Assembly: GCF_030848505.1 (NCBI RefSeq)
Contig: NZ_JAVDDU010000002.1
Span: forward strand, 186,001-250,000
From: Marinimicrobium hydrolyticum
GTDB taxonomy: Bacteria > Pseudomonadota > Gammaproteobacteria > Pseudomonadales > Cellvibrionaceae
Direction: 5' to 3'
DNA: 64,000 nucleotides
The notes under the pieces were generated by a model that was given only the letters and a program-made list of their open reading frames with translations, did no database searches and was not told the origin of the DNA. The translations under genes were made by a program, and so were the position numbers. This document shows, piece by piece, positions 24,597-33,510 of this stretch. The first letter of the stretch is position 1. Each line of letters starts with the position of its first letter.

Positions 24597-26762
24597 TTAG
24601 TTGCGGGTATTTGAGAGCGTAGAACCTGTAAGCCCAACTGATGAAACATGCTGTGCGTGGCTTTGGTTAGCCCAGGTTTCGAATGCCGCCGCGGTAATGG
24701 GTTTGCTGTAGTAATACCCCTGCGCCGCTTCGCAATCATTGCTGGTGAGAAAATCCACGGCCGCCTGGTCTTCAACGCCCTCCGCTATCACTCGCAGCTT
24801 CAAGCTCTGGCCCATGCGGATTACCGCTTGAACGATCGCGGCCTTGTTGGCATCCAAAGAAATATCGTGCACGAAGCTCTGATCAATCTTTAACTCGTCC
24901 ACAGGGAGATCTTTTAAGTAACTCAGGGACGAATACCCGGTGCCAAAGTCGTCTACGGCAATCCGGACGCCCAGCTCTTTAAGTGCCCGGATATGATCCT
25001 TCGCGCCGGCCACATCGCTCATAATAATGGATTCTGTCAGCTCCAGTTGAAGCTGGTCAGGCGACATATGGTATTGGTGCAGTAGCTGTTCAACACGTTT
25101 CTGGAAGCGATCAGACCGAAGCTGAGTCATGGAAACATTTACCGATATCCGGATAGGCGCTTGCCCCCCATCACTCCAGGCCTTCGCCTGCCGGCAGGCC
25201 TCCTCCAGAACCCAGTCCCCGATAGACATCATTAAGTGACCACTTTGTTCCGCTACCGGAATAAACCGATCGGGCGGAATTAGGCCTTTCTGCGGATGCT
25301 TCCATCTCAGCAGCGCCTCAGCGCCTATGATGCGCCCGGAGTTCAAGGCAATCTGCGGCTGGAAGCACAAAGACAGTTGATGTTCCGCAATGGCCCTGCG
25401 CAGATCGGCTTCTAAGTGGAAGCGCTCGATGGCCCGTTCGTTCATTTCCTGCGCAAAGTATTGAATGTTATCCCGGCCGCACGCCTTGGCCTGATACATA
25501 GCTACATCGGCGTGCTTGACCAGGGTGTCGGCATCTCGCCCGTCTTCCGGATACACGCTAACACCGATACTGACAGATACGTCAATGGTATCCTGGCCCA
25601 ACACGAACGGTGCGCGAAGGTGTCGCGCCACCTTAAGGCTCACGTCGCCCAGATACTTCAGCGGCTCAAAGCCCGTAAGGAGAATCGCGAATTCGTCCCC
25701 CCCCAGTCGACTGACCGTATCGGTACGCCTCACTGAATGCTGCAGTCGCTTTGCGACCTGCCTGAGTAGCTCATCCCCAACGGTATGCCCCAGCATGTCG
25801 TTGACGTCCTTGAACATATCCAGATCCAGGTACAGCAACGCCAGTCGGCCCTTCTCGCGTTCGGCAATGACGAGCGCCTTTTCCAGTTCTGCGTACAACA
25901 GTGCCCGATTGGGCAGGCCTGTGAGCGGGTCGTGACTGGCCTGATACGTTAGTTCTGACGTCAAGGCGCGAATGGTGCTCATGTCCCGGACTGTGGTCAC
26001 CGCACCCAGTCCCTCGCCCTTGTCGTTGCACAAGGGCGCCGTTAATTCCTCCACTGGCAGTAATTCACCAGTACGTCTCTTCAAAAGTACTTCGGCTTCA
26101 TTACCTGCCAGCTCTCTGTCAGAGTTCAAGGTCTGAGATGCACGGGAAGACAGCTCCTGAACGGTGATTAACACATCACCCACGGGCTGCCCTAAGGCCT
26201 CTTCCTGCGACCAGCCGGTTACCCTCTCCGCAGCGGGATTAAAGTACGTGATGCGGCCATTGACATCGGTACTCACTACCGCGTCACCAATGCTCCTCAG
26301 CGTAACCTGCAACTGCTCACGCTCAGCCTTAAGTTCACTGTTCGCCTTAGCCACAAACGTTATCACTGACTGCACAATGGCTTGATCCAATGCCTCGTTG
26401 ACAAGCACCAACTCACCGCTGCTCAGTTCGCCGACACGGGGCACAAGTTTTTGCAGAATCACCGTACGCAAGAAGGCGTATTCCCGAGTTACTTCTTCCA
26501 GAGAAAAGCGCTGACTCCACCGGTACTGTGCATGCCCTTCAGGTCCATCGCTGGAAATTTTGACTTTCGAGGGATCCCCCTGGGCTTTTTCAGCGACATC
26601 CGCCAAATTCTTCAATATGCCAGGAATATTATTGCGAAGATCTTTCTGCGATAGGCCATCGGCGGACTCGAGCAATCGACGGTCCATGCTCTCCCACTCC
26701 GCGAGGATGGCCTCGTGTTCATGGCGTAAAAATTCATGCAACTGAAGAGAGTGCCTAAGCAT
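24597..26762 (-). CDS. RsbRD-like/PAS/GGDEF/EAL cyclic-di-GMP protein
   Basis: 721 aa, cytoplasmic. Residues 1-150 form a helical input domain (HEAILAEWESM and QKDLRNNIPGIL) like the RsbRD N-terminal module, also present in the two genes at 27130 and 28701. A PAS domain follows (about 165-285), then GGDEF with RRTD I-site and RLGGDEF, and EAL with AEALLRWKHP, NVSMTQL, DDFGTGYSS, KIDQSF and AEGVE. Catalytic residues of both domains appear present. It converges on the halogenase operon and diverges from the next diguanylate cyclase across 367 bp. Confidence 0.85.
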   Translation of the reverse strand: MLRHSLQLHEFLRHEHEAILAEWESMDRRLLESADGLSQKDLRNNIPGILKNLADVAEKAQGDPSKVKISSDGPEGHAQYRWSQRFSLEEVTREYAFLRTVILQKLVPRVGELSSGELVLVNEALDQAIVQSVITFVAKANSELKAEREQLQVTLRSIGDAVVSTDVNGRITYFNPAAERVTGWSQEEALGQPVGDVLITVQELSSRASQTLNSDRELAGNEAEVLLKRRTGELLPVEELTAPLCNDKGEGLGAVTTVRDMSTIRALTSELTYQASHDPLTGLPNRALLYAELEKALVIAEREKGRLALLYLDLDMFKDVNDMLGHTVGDELLRQVAKRLQHSVRRTDTVSRLGGDEFAILLTGFEPLKYLGDVSLKVARHLRAPFVLGQDTIDVSVSIGVSVYPEDGRDADTLVKHADVAMYQAKACGRDNIQYFAQEMNERAIERFHLEADLRRAIAEHQLSLCFQPQIALNSGRIIGAEALLRWKHPQKGLIPPDRFIPVAEQSGHLMMSIGDWVLEEACRQAKAWSDGGQAPIRISVNVSMTQLRSDRFQKRVEQLLHQYHMSPDQLQLELTESIIMSDVAGAKDHIRALKELGVRIAVDDFGTGYSSLSYLKDLPVDELKIDQSFVHDISLDANKAAIVQAVIRMGQSLKLRVIAEGVEDQAAVDFLTSNDCEAAQGYYYSKPITAAAFETWANQSHAQHVSSVGLTGSTLSNTRN

Positions 26763-27129
26763 ATTAAGAGTCCATCACGGAAGAGAGGTTCAGAGAACAG
26801 ATCAAGTTCTCTTTGCTAGAAGTTTGGCATTCGACAACCCGCTAAGTTGCACTAGGAGTGGACTAGTTTATAGATTTTTGTATCAGTACGGCAACTTCGA
26901 TAAGTATTTTATTGTCCGAGCCTGAGAGTACAAATCGGCGATCACCACACAGTGAGTCTGGTCGTTGCACCGATAGCCACTTAATGGCGGTTTACCCTTC
27001 GATCTTTTCTCGCTATGTGGCAGCCGCCACCCCGACTGTACGGGACGCCAACCTCAAGGTTTATGCTTCCCTGCTCTGTGCCGTCAGGCGGTGCACCGCC
27101 CGACCTCTCGTATCATTGGGAGACAAGAA
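26763..27129. promoter_or_regulatory. 367-bp divergent promoter region between two c-di-GMP genes
   Basis: No ORF of note. A perfect 14-bp palindrome, GGCGGTGCACCGCC, sits at 27087-27100, 29 bp before the plus-strand start; it could form a hairpin in the leader or bind a dimer. I looked for a GEMM c-di-GMP riboswitch core and did not find one. Confidence 0.4.
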
Positions 27130-28485
27130 ATGCCAAAGACCGTGCACTTAGCGGATTTTATCCGGACAGAAATGGAACCGATTCTTCAGGATTGGGAAGA
27201 ATTTGCCAAAACCATTTTTCGGACGAATCGTTTAGGTAAGGCCGATCTGCGTGATCACGCCAGGGATATGCTTCTGGAGATTGCCGACGATCTGGACGCC
27301 TGCCAGAGCGATTCTGAAAAAATCGCCAATTCGAGAGGCTGTGGGCCAAGACAAGAGGAGGAGTCTTGGGCGGAGATACACGGCAGCGACCGACACTCCA
27401 GCGGCTTTAGCATCATGGAGACAATATCGGAGTTTCGCGCCCTGCGCGCGAGCGTAGTGTCACGCTGGACCGCAGATTATCCAACCGCCTCAAAGCAACA
27501 GCTTGACGACCTTACCCGCTTCCATGAAGCCATAGATCAGTCTGTGGCGGAATCATTGGAGCAGTACGCCACCGAGAAAGAAATGGAAACTCGGCTGTTC
27601 GGCGCCATTTTGTTTGCGTCACCTGATCCGATTTATGTGCTGGACCTAAAGGGAAGGATTGTTTATGCCAACAAGGCCACCGCGGATCTTTTTGCGTTAG
27701 ATGCTAAGGAGATCATCGGAAAAACGGCCTTTGACCTTGGGTTTTCGTTCGCCTCGGACTTTCAGCGAAATCTTGAAAAAGTGATTACTGACCACTCCAC
27801 GCACCGAGGAAAAATCAGGTACACCTTTGCTTCCAGTCAGGGCGAACGGTTCGACTACCTTTTTGCGCCCGTGCTGGACGAGAAGAACAACACCGAAGCG
27901 GCCGTGTGCATTTTTCGCGACGTAACTGAACAGGCGATTGCTGAAGAAAAAGTATGGCATAGCGCTCACCACGATCTTCTCACCAGGCTGCCGAATCGTC
28001 GCCTGTTTCTTGATCGCTTGGAGCAGGAGATCAAACATTCAAAGCGCACTGGCCAGTCACTTTCCGTCCTCTTCATGGATCTTGATGGCTTTAAGAGTGT
28101 TAATGATACGTTGGGGCATGAAGCGGGGGACTTGCTACTAGTGCAGGTGGCTGAGCGGCTGAACCATTGCGTCCGAGAGGAGGATACGGTTGCCCGTTTG
28201 GGGGGCGATGAGTTTACCGTGATTCTCACTGGGGCAAAAAATCACCAAGATGTCGAGCATGTAGCGCAGAATATTATAGACTCGCTTGCTCAACCATTTA
28301 AGGTCGCCCAACAATCTGTCAAGGTTTCTGCCAGCATTGGCACCACCTTTTTCCCCAAAGACGCATCCTCTCCTATCGCTCTACTCGAGGCCGCCGATCG
28401 CGCCATGTATCAGGCCAAACAAGCTGGCTCAAATCGGATGTGTTTTTACGGGACCACTCATCAACCAAGCAGACCTTCGGCCTAG
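27130..28485 (+). CDS. RsbRD-like/PAS diguanylate cyclase 1
   Basis: 451 aa. The input module (about 1-150) has MEPILQDWEEFAKTI, DHARDMLLEIADDL and EFRALRASVV. The PAS domain has SPDPIYVLDLKGRIVYANKAT (about 160-275). The C-terminal GGDEF has REED inhibitory site and RLGGDEF (about 360-375). No EAL domain, so it should only make c-di-GMP. ATG at 27130 follows GGGAGA. It closely resembles the next gene over its whole length, a tandem duplication. Confidence 0.85.
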   Translation: MPKTVHLADFIRTEMEPILQDWEEFAKTIFRTNRLGKADLRDHARDMLLEIADDLDACQSDSEKIANSRGCGPRQEEESWAEIHGSDRHSSGFSIMETISEFRALRASVVSRWTADYPTASKQQLDDLTRFHEAIDQSVAESLEQYATEKEMETRLFGAILFASPDPIYVLDLKGRIVYANKATADLFALDAKEIIGKTAFDLGFSFASDFQRNLEKVITDHSTHRGKIRYTFASSQGERFDYLFAPVLDEKNNTEAAVCIFRDVTEQAIAEEKVWHSAHHDLLTRLPNRRLFLDRLEQEIKHSKRTGQSLSVLFMDLDGFKSVNDTLGHEAGDLLLVQVAERLNHCVREEDTVARLGGDEFTVILTGAKNHQDVEHVAQNIIDSLAQPFKVAQQSVKVSASIGTTFFPKDASSPIALLEAADRAMYQAKQAGSNRMCFYGTTHQPSRPSA

Positions 28486-28700
28486 CCGAGCCGACAAGAC
28501 CGACACCCAAAGAAGGTTTTGGTTTAACAGGGCAACTTCGACGATCAACCTATGTCGAAAACAAAGAGTGTGCGTTCCAGCAACGACCAAAGCGAGTTCT
28601 ATCGCTCGACGCTCCATATAAGGCCCACCACCAAGGCTCATCCCTTTCTGCGCCGGCCAGTCTAGGGGCCATCTTGATCCCATTAAAGGAAGTCAACGAA

Positions 28701-30074
28701 ATGTCAACGAACGTGCGATTAGCTCATTTCATTCGATCCGAGATAGAACCGATTCTGAAAAATTGGGAAGCGTTCGCCAAGACCATCTCCCAAGCAGACG
28801 ACATGGACAGGGCGGGCCTGCGCGACCACGCCAGGGATATGCTGTTGGAGATTGCCGATGATCTCGACTGTTACCAAAGCGAAGACGAGCAAACTGCCAA
28901 ATCCAAAGGCTGCGGACCAGAGGGTGAGGAGGAATCCTGGGCGGAAGTACACGGCGGCGAGCGACACGACAGCGGCTTTAGTGTTATGGACACTGTATCG
29001 GAGTTTCGCGCCCTACGTGCGAGCGTGGTGTCACTCTGGACGAGCGAATACCCAACAGTAACAGGACAACAGCTTGAAGACCTTACCCGGTTCCATGAAG
29101 CCATAGACCAGGCCGTGGCGGAATCGCTAGAGTACTATACCACTGAAAAAGAGATGGAAACTCGACTGTTCGGCGCCATTTTGCTCGCTTCGCCTGATCC
29201 GATTTTTGTCATGAATTTGGACGGAGGGATTATTTATACGAATAGAGCCACTGCTGAACTTTTTGCGCTTAGTCCACCGGATATCATTGGAAAATCCACG
29301 ATCGACCTAGGCTTTTCGTTTGCCTCTGACTTCCAGAGCAACCTTAAAAGAGTCATTACCGACCAATCCACTTACCGAGGCAAATTTCATCATAGGTTCG
29401 CGTCTGGTCAGGGTGAACGGTTCGAATACCTACTTGCGCCCGTGCTAGATGAGCGGAAAAACACCGAAGCGACGGTGTGCATCCTCCGGGATGAGACTGA
29501 ACGAGCGCTCGCGGAAGAAAAAGTATGGCACAATGCTCATCACGACCTACTTACCGGGCTGCCCAATCGGCGACTGTTCCAGGATCGCCTTGAGCAGGAA
29601 GTCAAACACGCAAAGCGCAGCAACCAGCCCATTTCCGTACTGTTTATGGACCTTGATGGATTTAAGTACGTGAACGATACGCTCGGCCATGACGCCGGGG
29701 ACCTGTTGCTGACTGAAGTGGCCGGGCGCTTGACTGAGTGCGTCCGCGAGGAGGATACGGTTGCCCGACTGGGTGGCGATGAATTCACCGTGATACTCAC
29801 CGGGGCCGACCGGCGCGAGGATGTTGAGCTTGTGGCACACACCATTATTGAGGCCCTGGCACAACCATTTCAGGTCGCGCAAAGTTCTGTCCGAATTTCG
29901 GTCAGCGTGGGCATCGCCTTCTACCCCCAGGATGCTTCTTCTCCTGAGGCGCTGGTGGAAGACGCTGACCAGGCGATGTATAAGGCCAAAAAATCCGGCT
30001 CTAACCGAATGTATTTTTACGACCCGAACGATAAGAAATCACAACATTCGGCCCAGACGTTTCATCGCGCCTAA
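28701..30074 (+). CDS. RsbRD-like/PAS diguanylate cyclase 2
   Basis: 457 aa, a tandem paralogue of the gene at 27130 with the same three-part plan. Input module: IEPILKNWEAFAKTI, DHARDMLLEIADDL, EFRALRASVV. PAS: SPDPIFVMNLDGGIIYTNRA. GGDEF: REED and RLGGDEF. AAAGGA precedes the ATG at 28701; the longer open frame from 28440 overlaps the previous gene and has no start signal. Differences cluster in the PAS domain, so the copies may sense different cues. Confidence 0.85.
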   Translation: MSTNVRLAHFIRSEIEPILKNWEAFAKTISQADDMDRAGLRDHARDMLLEIADDLDCYQSEDEQTAKSKGCGPEGEEESWAEVHGGERHDSGFSVMDTVSEFRALRASVVSLWTSEYPTVTGQQLEDLTRFHEAIDQAVAESLEYYTTEKEMETRLFGAILLASPDPIFVMNLDGGIIYTNRATAELFALSPPDIIGKSTIDLGFSFASDFQSNLKRVITDQSTYRGKFHHRFASGQGERFEYLLAPVLDERKNTEATVCILRDETERALAEEKVWHNAHHDLLTGLPNRRLFQDRLEQEVKHAKRSNQPISVLFMDLDGFKYVNDTLGHDAGDLLLTEVAGRLTECVREEDTVARLGGDEFTVILTGADRREDVELVAHTIIEALAQPFQVAQSSVRISVSVGIAFYPQDASSPEALVEDADQAMYKAKKSGSNRMYFYDPNDKKSQHSAQTFHRA

Positions 30075-30158
30075 AGTTTCCGTTTACGCCCCTGGAAGGA
30101 ACGCCAGCTATGCTCCACCCTAATGTCGCCAGGGCGAACTTCGCCCAGAGGAAAGAAA

Positions 30159-31127
30159 ATGCAAGAAAACGCCATCAATATGACGCCGTTCGAGGATTTT
30201 GACTCGGCCAGCCGAGCCGTCCTACGCCAACTTCGTGAGCGACTCGGCTTTGACTTATGGATGATGACACGAACCGAGGGCCATGACTGGATTGTGCTAC
30301 AAGCGGAGGACTGCAGCTATGGCGTAGCGGACGGCGCTGTTTTTCAGTGGGCAGACAGCTATTGTTCTCGCATGGTGCGGGGGGAAGGGCCAAGAATTGC
30401 GCCGAATGCCCTAGAGGTTTCCGCCTACGCAAAAGCGCCCATTAATCAGCAGGTAAAGGTAGGAGCCTACGTCGGGGTACCGGTGTATCGGGACGATGGC
30501 TCACTGTTCGGCACTTTATGTGGAATCGATCCAAACCCACAGTTAGAGTCGATCGAAAACGAACTCCCTTTGGTTGAGCTTTTTGCGAGGCTCCTTGGCA
30601 CCATACTGTCGCACGAACTCAACGCCATCGAGCATGAACGCGTCGCGGAGCGGAGCCAGCGCGAGGCAATGACGGACGTTATGACCGGCCTTCTCAACCG
30701 ACGAGGCTGGGACGAAGCGGTTGCAACGGAAGAGGCCCGAGCCCGTCGCTACGGCAGCCCCGTAGGCGTTGTCATTCTCGATTTGGACCAGCTAAAGGAA
30801 ATAAACGACCTGGAGGGGCACGCCAAGGGAGATGAACTGCTATGCCGTGCAGCCCAAGTCCTCAACCACACGGCGAGAAAAAGCGATATTGTTGCACGGC
30901 TCGGCGGTGATGAGTTTGGGATTCTGGCCGTCGAATCCGGCGCTACAGAGTTAGATGGTTTATCGGAGCGGCTTCGCGCCTCCCTGGATGAAAGTGGCGT
31001 TTTGGCGTCGATAGGCAAAGCCACCCGCGATCCAACGCGAGGTATACTAGACGCCATAGCCGACGCCGACCGCCGCATGTATGAGGAGAAGTCAGTTCGC
31101 CAAGCGGCGCGCTGCTCCCCAACTTAG
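30159..31127 (+). CDS. GAF-domain diguanylate cyclase
   Basis: 322 aa. The N-terminal GAF domain (about 15-160) contains YVGVPVYRDDGSLFGTLCGID. The GGDEF domain follows with MTGLLNRRGWDE, the RKSD inhibitory site and RLGGDEF (about 245-255). It is cytoplasmic. ATG at 30159 has AGAGGAAAG just upstream. It closes a run of four c-di-GMP genes, and its own sensor differs from the other three. Confidence 0.85.
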   Translation: MQENAINMTPFEDFDSASRAVLRQLRERLGFDLWMMTRTEGHDWIVLQAEDCSYGVADGAVFQWADSYCSRMVRGEGPRIAPNALEVSAYAKAPINQQVKVGAYVGVPVYRDDGSLFGTLCGIDPNPQLESIENELPLVELFARLLGTILSHELNAIEHERVAERSQREAMTDVMTGLLNRRGWDEAVATEEARARRYGSPVGVVILDLDQLKEINDLEGHAKGDELLCRAAQVLNHTARKSDIVARLGGDEFGILAVESGATELDGLSERLRASLDESGVLASIGKATRDPTRGILDAIADADRRMYEEKSVRQAARCSPT

Positions 31128-31167
31128 CGCCTCAAGTCTACCCGCTACTCCCCCTGGCATTCCTCCG

Positions 31168-31190
31168 AAAACCGATTGACAGTCGGTTTT
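31168..31190. promoter_or_regulatory. Candidate operator/-35 element of the BlaI-type regulator
   Basis: AAAACCGA (31168-31175) and TCGGTTTT (31183-31190) form an 8-bp inverted repeat around TTGACAG, so the consensus -35 hexamer TTGACA lies inside the repeat. It is about 48 bp before the regulator start. A dimeric BlaI/CopY-type repressor bound here would block RNA polymerase. No convincing -10 could be assigned. Confidence 0.5.
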
Positions 31191-31237
31191 ACGTTTGCCA
31201 GACTCAAACGCCTCACAGCCCGCCTGGATACTCTTCT

Positions 31238-31630
31238 ATGAATAACCTTCAGGCACCAGCGTTAGGTGACCTTGAGGTGGCCGTACTTGAGGATATCTGG
31301 CGCTCAGGTTCCAGCGACACAAAAGCTGTGCACGCCCGCGTGGGCAGCGCACGCGCCATTGCGCTTAACACCGTGCAATCCACGCTTGAGCGTCTGTACC
31401 GCAAAGGGTTGCTGCAGCGGGAAAAAATCCGACACGCCTACCAATACTCGGCGGCCGTCTCTCGTCAGGAGCTCATTGGCCGGATGGTGGAAACAACCGT
31501 TCAGCGCATCGCTAACCCCGGCTCGGATGAGCTGCTGAAAGCTTATGTTGACCTCACCGCTCGCGGCGGGCCGGATCAACTGGACAAATTGGCGGACCTA
31601 ATTGCCGAACGGCGCGCTAAGCAGAACTGA
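31238..31630 (+). CDS. BlaI/MecI/CopY family transcriptional repressor
   Basis: 130 aa. A winged-helix DNA-binding domain at residues 8-80 has LGDLEVAVLEDIWRSG, the recognition helix region ALNTVQSTLERLYRKGLL and YQYSAAVSRQEL, followed by a helical dimerisation tail. Family members repress beta-lactamase or copper genes. There is no BlaR sensor beside it, and the next genes encode His-rich and RND efflux proteins, so metal-responsive control is the likely job. It lies 28 bp before the His-rich lipoprotein gene and probably controls its own operon. Confidence 0.82.
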   Translation: MNNLQAPALGDLEVAVLEDIWRSGSSDTKAVHARVGSARAIALNTVQSTLERLYRKGLLQREKIRHAYQYSAAVSRQELIGRMVETTVQRIANPGSDELLKAYVDLTARGGPDQLDKLADLIAERRAKQN

Positions 31631-31658
31631 ATGACACAATAATTACCGGAGAACTGCC

Positions 31659-31943
<285 letters not shown>

Positions 31944-31947
31944 TCCG

Positions 31948-33495
31948 ATGTCCGTATGGCAACGGCCACTATCTCGATTCACCTGGGCCCTGTTGTTCGC
32001 GCTCTTGATCTCGGCCTGTAGCGACCACCATCACCACGCAGACTCCCACGAGCATGAGTTGCCCACTCGGGAGATCACTCACTTCACCGATACGGCGGAG
32101 CTGTTTCTCGAATTCCAGCCCTTGATCGCCGGTGAGCGAACGGCCCTGGTAGCGCACTTCACCCGGCTGGCCGATTACCGCCCCATTGAACAGGGCCATC
32201 TGGATGTAGTGCTCTCTGGCGGCGGTGAACCCATGGAGCGCTTTCGCATCGAGGCCCAACGCGCTCCGGGGATTTTTCGCCCCACCATCGCCCCGCGCGC
32301 CGACGGTGAGCGTGAGCTGCGGCTGGTGCTGAGCATCGACGAGCAGGAGATCACCCACGAGCTAGGCACGATCACCGTCCACGCCTCAAAGAGTGACGCT
32401 CGCCGTGCGCGCCACCCCAGCGCATCGACGGGCGAAATCGGACTGTATAAAGAACAACAGTGGCGCAGTGATTTTGCCGTTGCCCCGGTGCAGCGCCAAC
32501 CGCTGCGGAATTCCGTAAGCGCACCGGCCAGAGTGCGCGCGGCTGCCAACGGAGAGTTTGTGGTTACAGCGGTAGTATCTGGGTCAGTGCGTGCCGTTGG
32601 TGATTTTCCCGCGCTCGGCGACCCGGTTGAGAAAGGTCAGGTGCTGGCGAACCTAGTGCCTCGCACCGGCGAAGGTATTGATCACGCCTCTTTGGACGCC
32701 GAACAGCGGGCCGCGCGCACAGCACTGGAACTGGCGCAGGCGACACTGGCCCGAGTCGAGCAATTGCACGAGCGGGGCGCGGTTTCCACCCAGCACTTGG
32801 AAGAGGCGCGCGCCGAACAGGAACTGGCCCAGGCGCGCCTGCGTTCGGCGGAACTGCGTCTTGCTCAACTGGGCAGCGAGGACGGTGGTGCACTGGAGTT
32901 GCTGGCGCCGCTGGATGGCATTATTGCCCGGGTGCCGGTGGCCCACGGTGCTGCCGTCGATGCCGGCAGCCACCTGTTTCATATTGTCGATCCGCGCGAG
33001 CTGTGGCTGGAAGTGCTGGTCAGCGAGGCCGATGCAGGACGGCTGGATTCCCCCAGCGGCGCGGCCTTTGAGTTGCCCGGTGTGGCCGAGCCTATGACAG
33101 TGAACGTTGGCGACAACGCCCAGTTGGTGGGCGTGGGTTCAATGATCGACCCAGTCAGCCGCAGCCTGCCGGTGATCTTTGCGCTGCAAGCGCCCGATCC
33201 CCGACTTAAGGTTAACCAGCGGGTGCAGGCGCGCATCTATACCGGTCAATCCCGAGAGGCGCTCTCCATTCCGGCATCCGCCGTGATTCAGGACGGTGGC
33301 GAGCCGGTGGTGTACGTGATGGTCAGCGGCGAATCCTTCAGTCGCCGCCCGGTGCGCCTGGGCGCCCGCGACGGCGACCGGTTCGAGGTGTTGGAGGGCC
33401 TTGCCGAAGGCGAGCGCATTGTCAGCAAAGGCGCCATGCAGGTTCGCCTGGCCGCCGCCACCCCCGACGCCATGGGCCACGGCCATGCGCATTAA
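31948..33495 (+). CDS. RND efflux periplasmic adaptor (CzcB/CusB-like), His-rich
   Basis: 515 aa. Lipoprotein signal with lipobox ISAC, then a His-rich segment SDHHHHADSHEHE. An N-terminal extra domain (about 40-150) precedes the membrane-fusion core: barrel/lipoyl halves (GDPVEKGQVLANLVP and LLAPLDGIIARVPVAHG) around a coiled coil (about 255-320). A beta-barrel and a membrane-proximal domain end it (GLAEGERIVSKGAMQVRL), with tail GHGHAH. It links the inner-membrane pump to an outer-membrane channel. ATG at 31948 is 4 bp after the previous stop; an open frame extending left into the hexamer repeat is an artefact. No TolC-like gene is nearby. Confidence 0.85.
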   Translation: MSVWQRPLSRFTWALLFALLISACSDHHHHADSHEHELPTREITHFTDTAELFLEFQPLIAGERTALVAHFTRLADYRPIEQGHLDVVLSGGGEPMERFRIEAQRAPGIFRPTIAPRADGERELRLVLSIDEQEITHELGTITVHASKSDARRARHPSASTGEIGLYKEQQWRSDFAVAPVQRQPLRNSVSAPARVRAAANGEFVVTAVVSGSVRAVGDFPALGDPVEKGQVLANLVPRTGEGIDHASLDAEQRAARTALELAQATLARVEQLHERGAVSTQHLEEARAEQELAQARLRSAELRLAQLGSEDGGALELLAPLDGIIARVPVAHGAAVDAGSHLFHIVDPRELWLEVLVSEADAGRLDSPSGAAFELPGVAEPMTVNVGDNAQLVGVGSMIDPVSRSLPVIFALQAPDPRLKVNQRVQARIYTGQSREALSIPASAVIQDGGEPVVYVMVSGESFSRRPVRLGARDGDRFEVLEGLAEGERIVSKGAMQVRLAAATPDAMGHGHAH

Positions 33496-33510
33496 CCGGG
33501 GGCCGTCCGC

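Noticed and set aside
26763-27129. c-di-GMP (GEMM) riboswitch before the diguanylate cyclases
   Set aside because: The conserved core and tetraloop receptor pattern of GEMM RNAs is not present in this leader.
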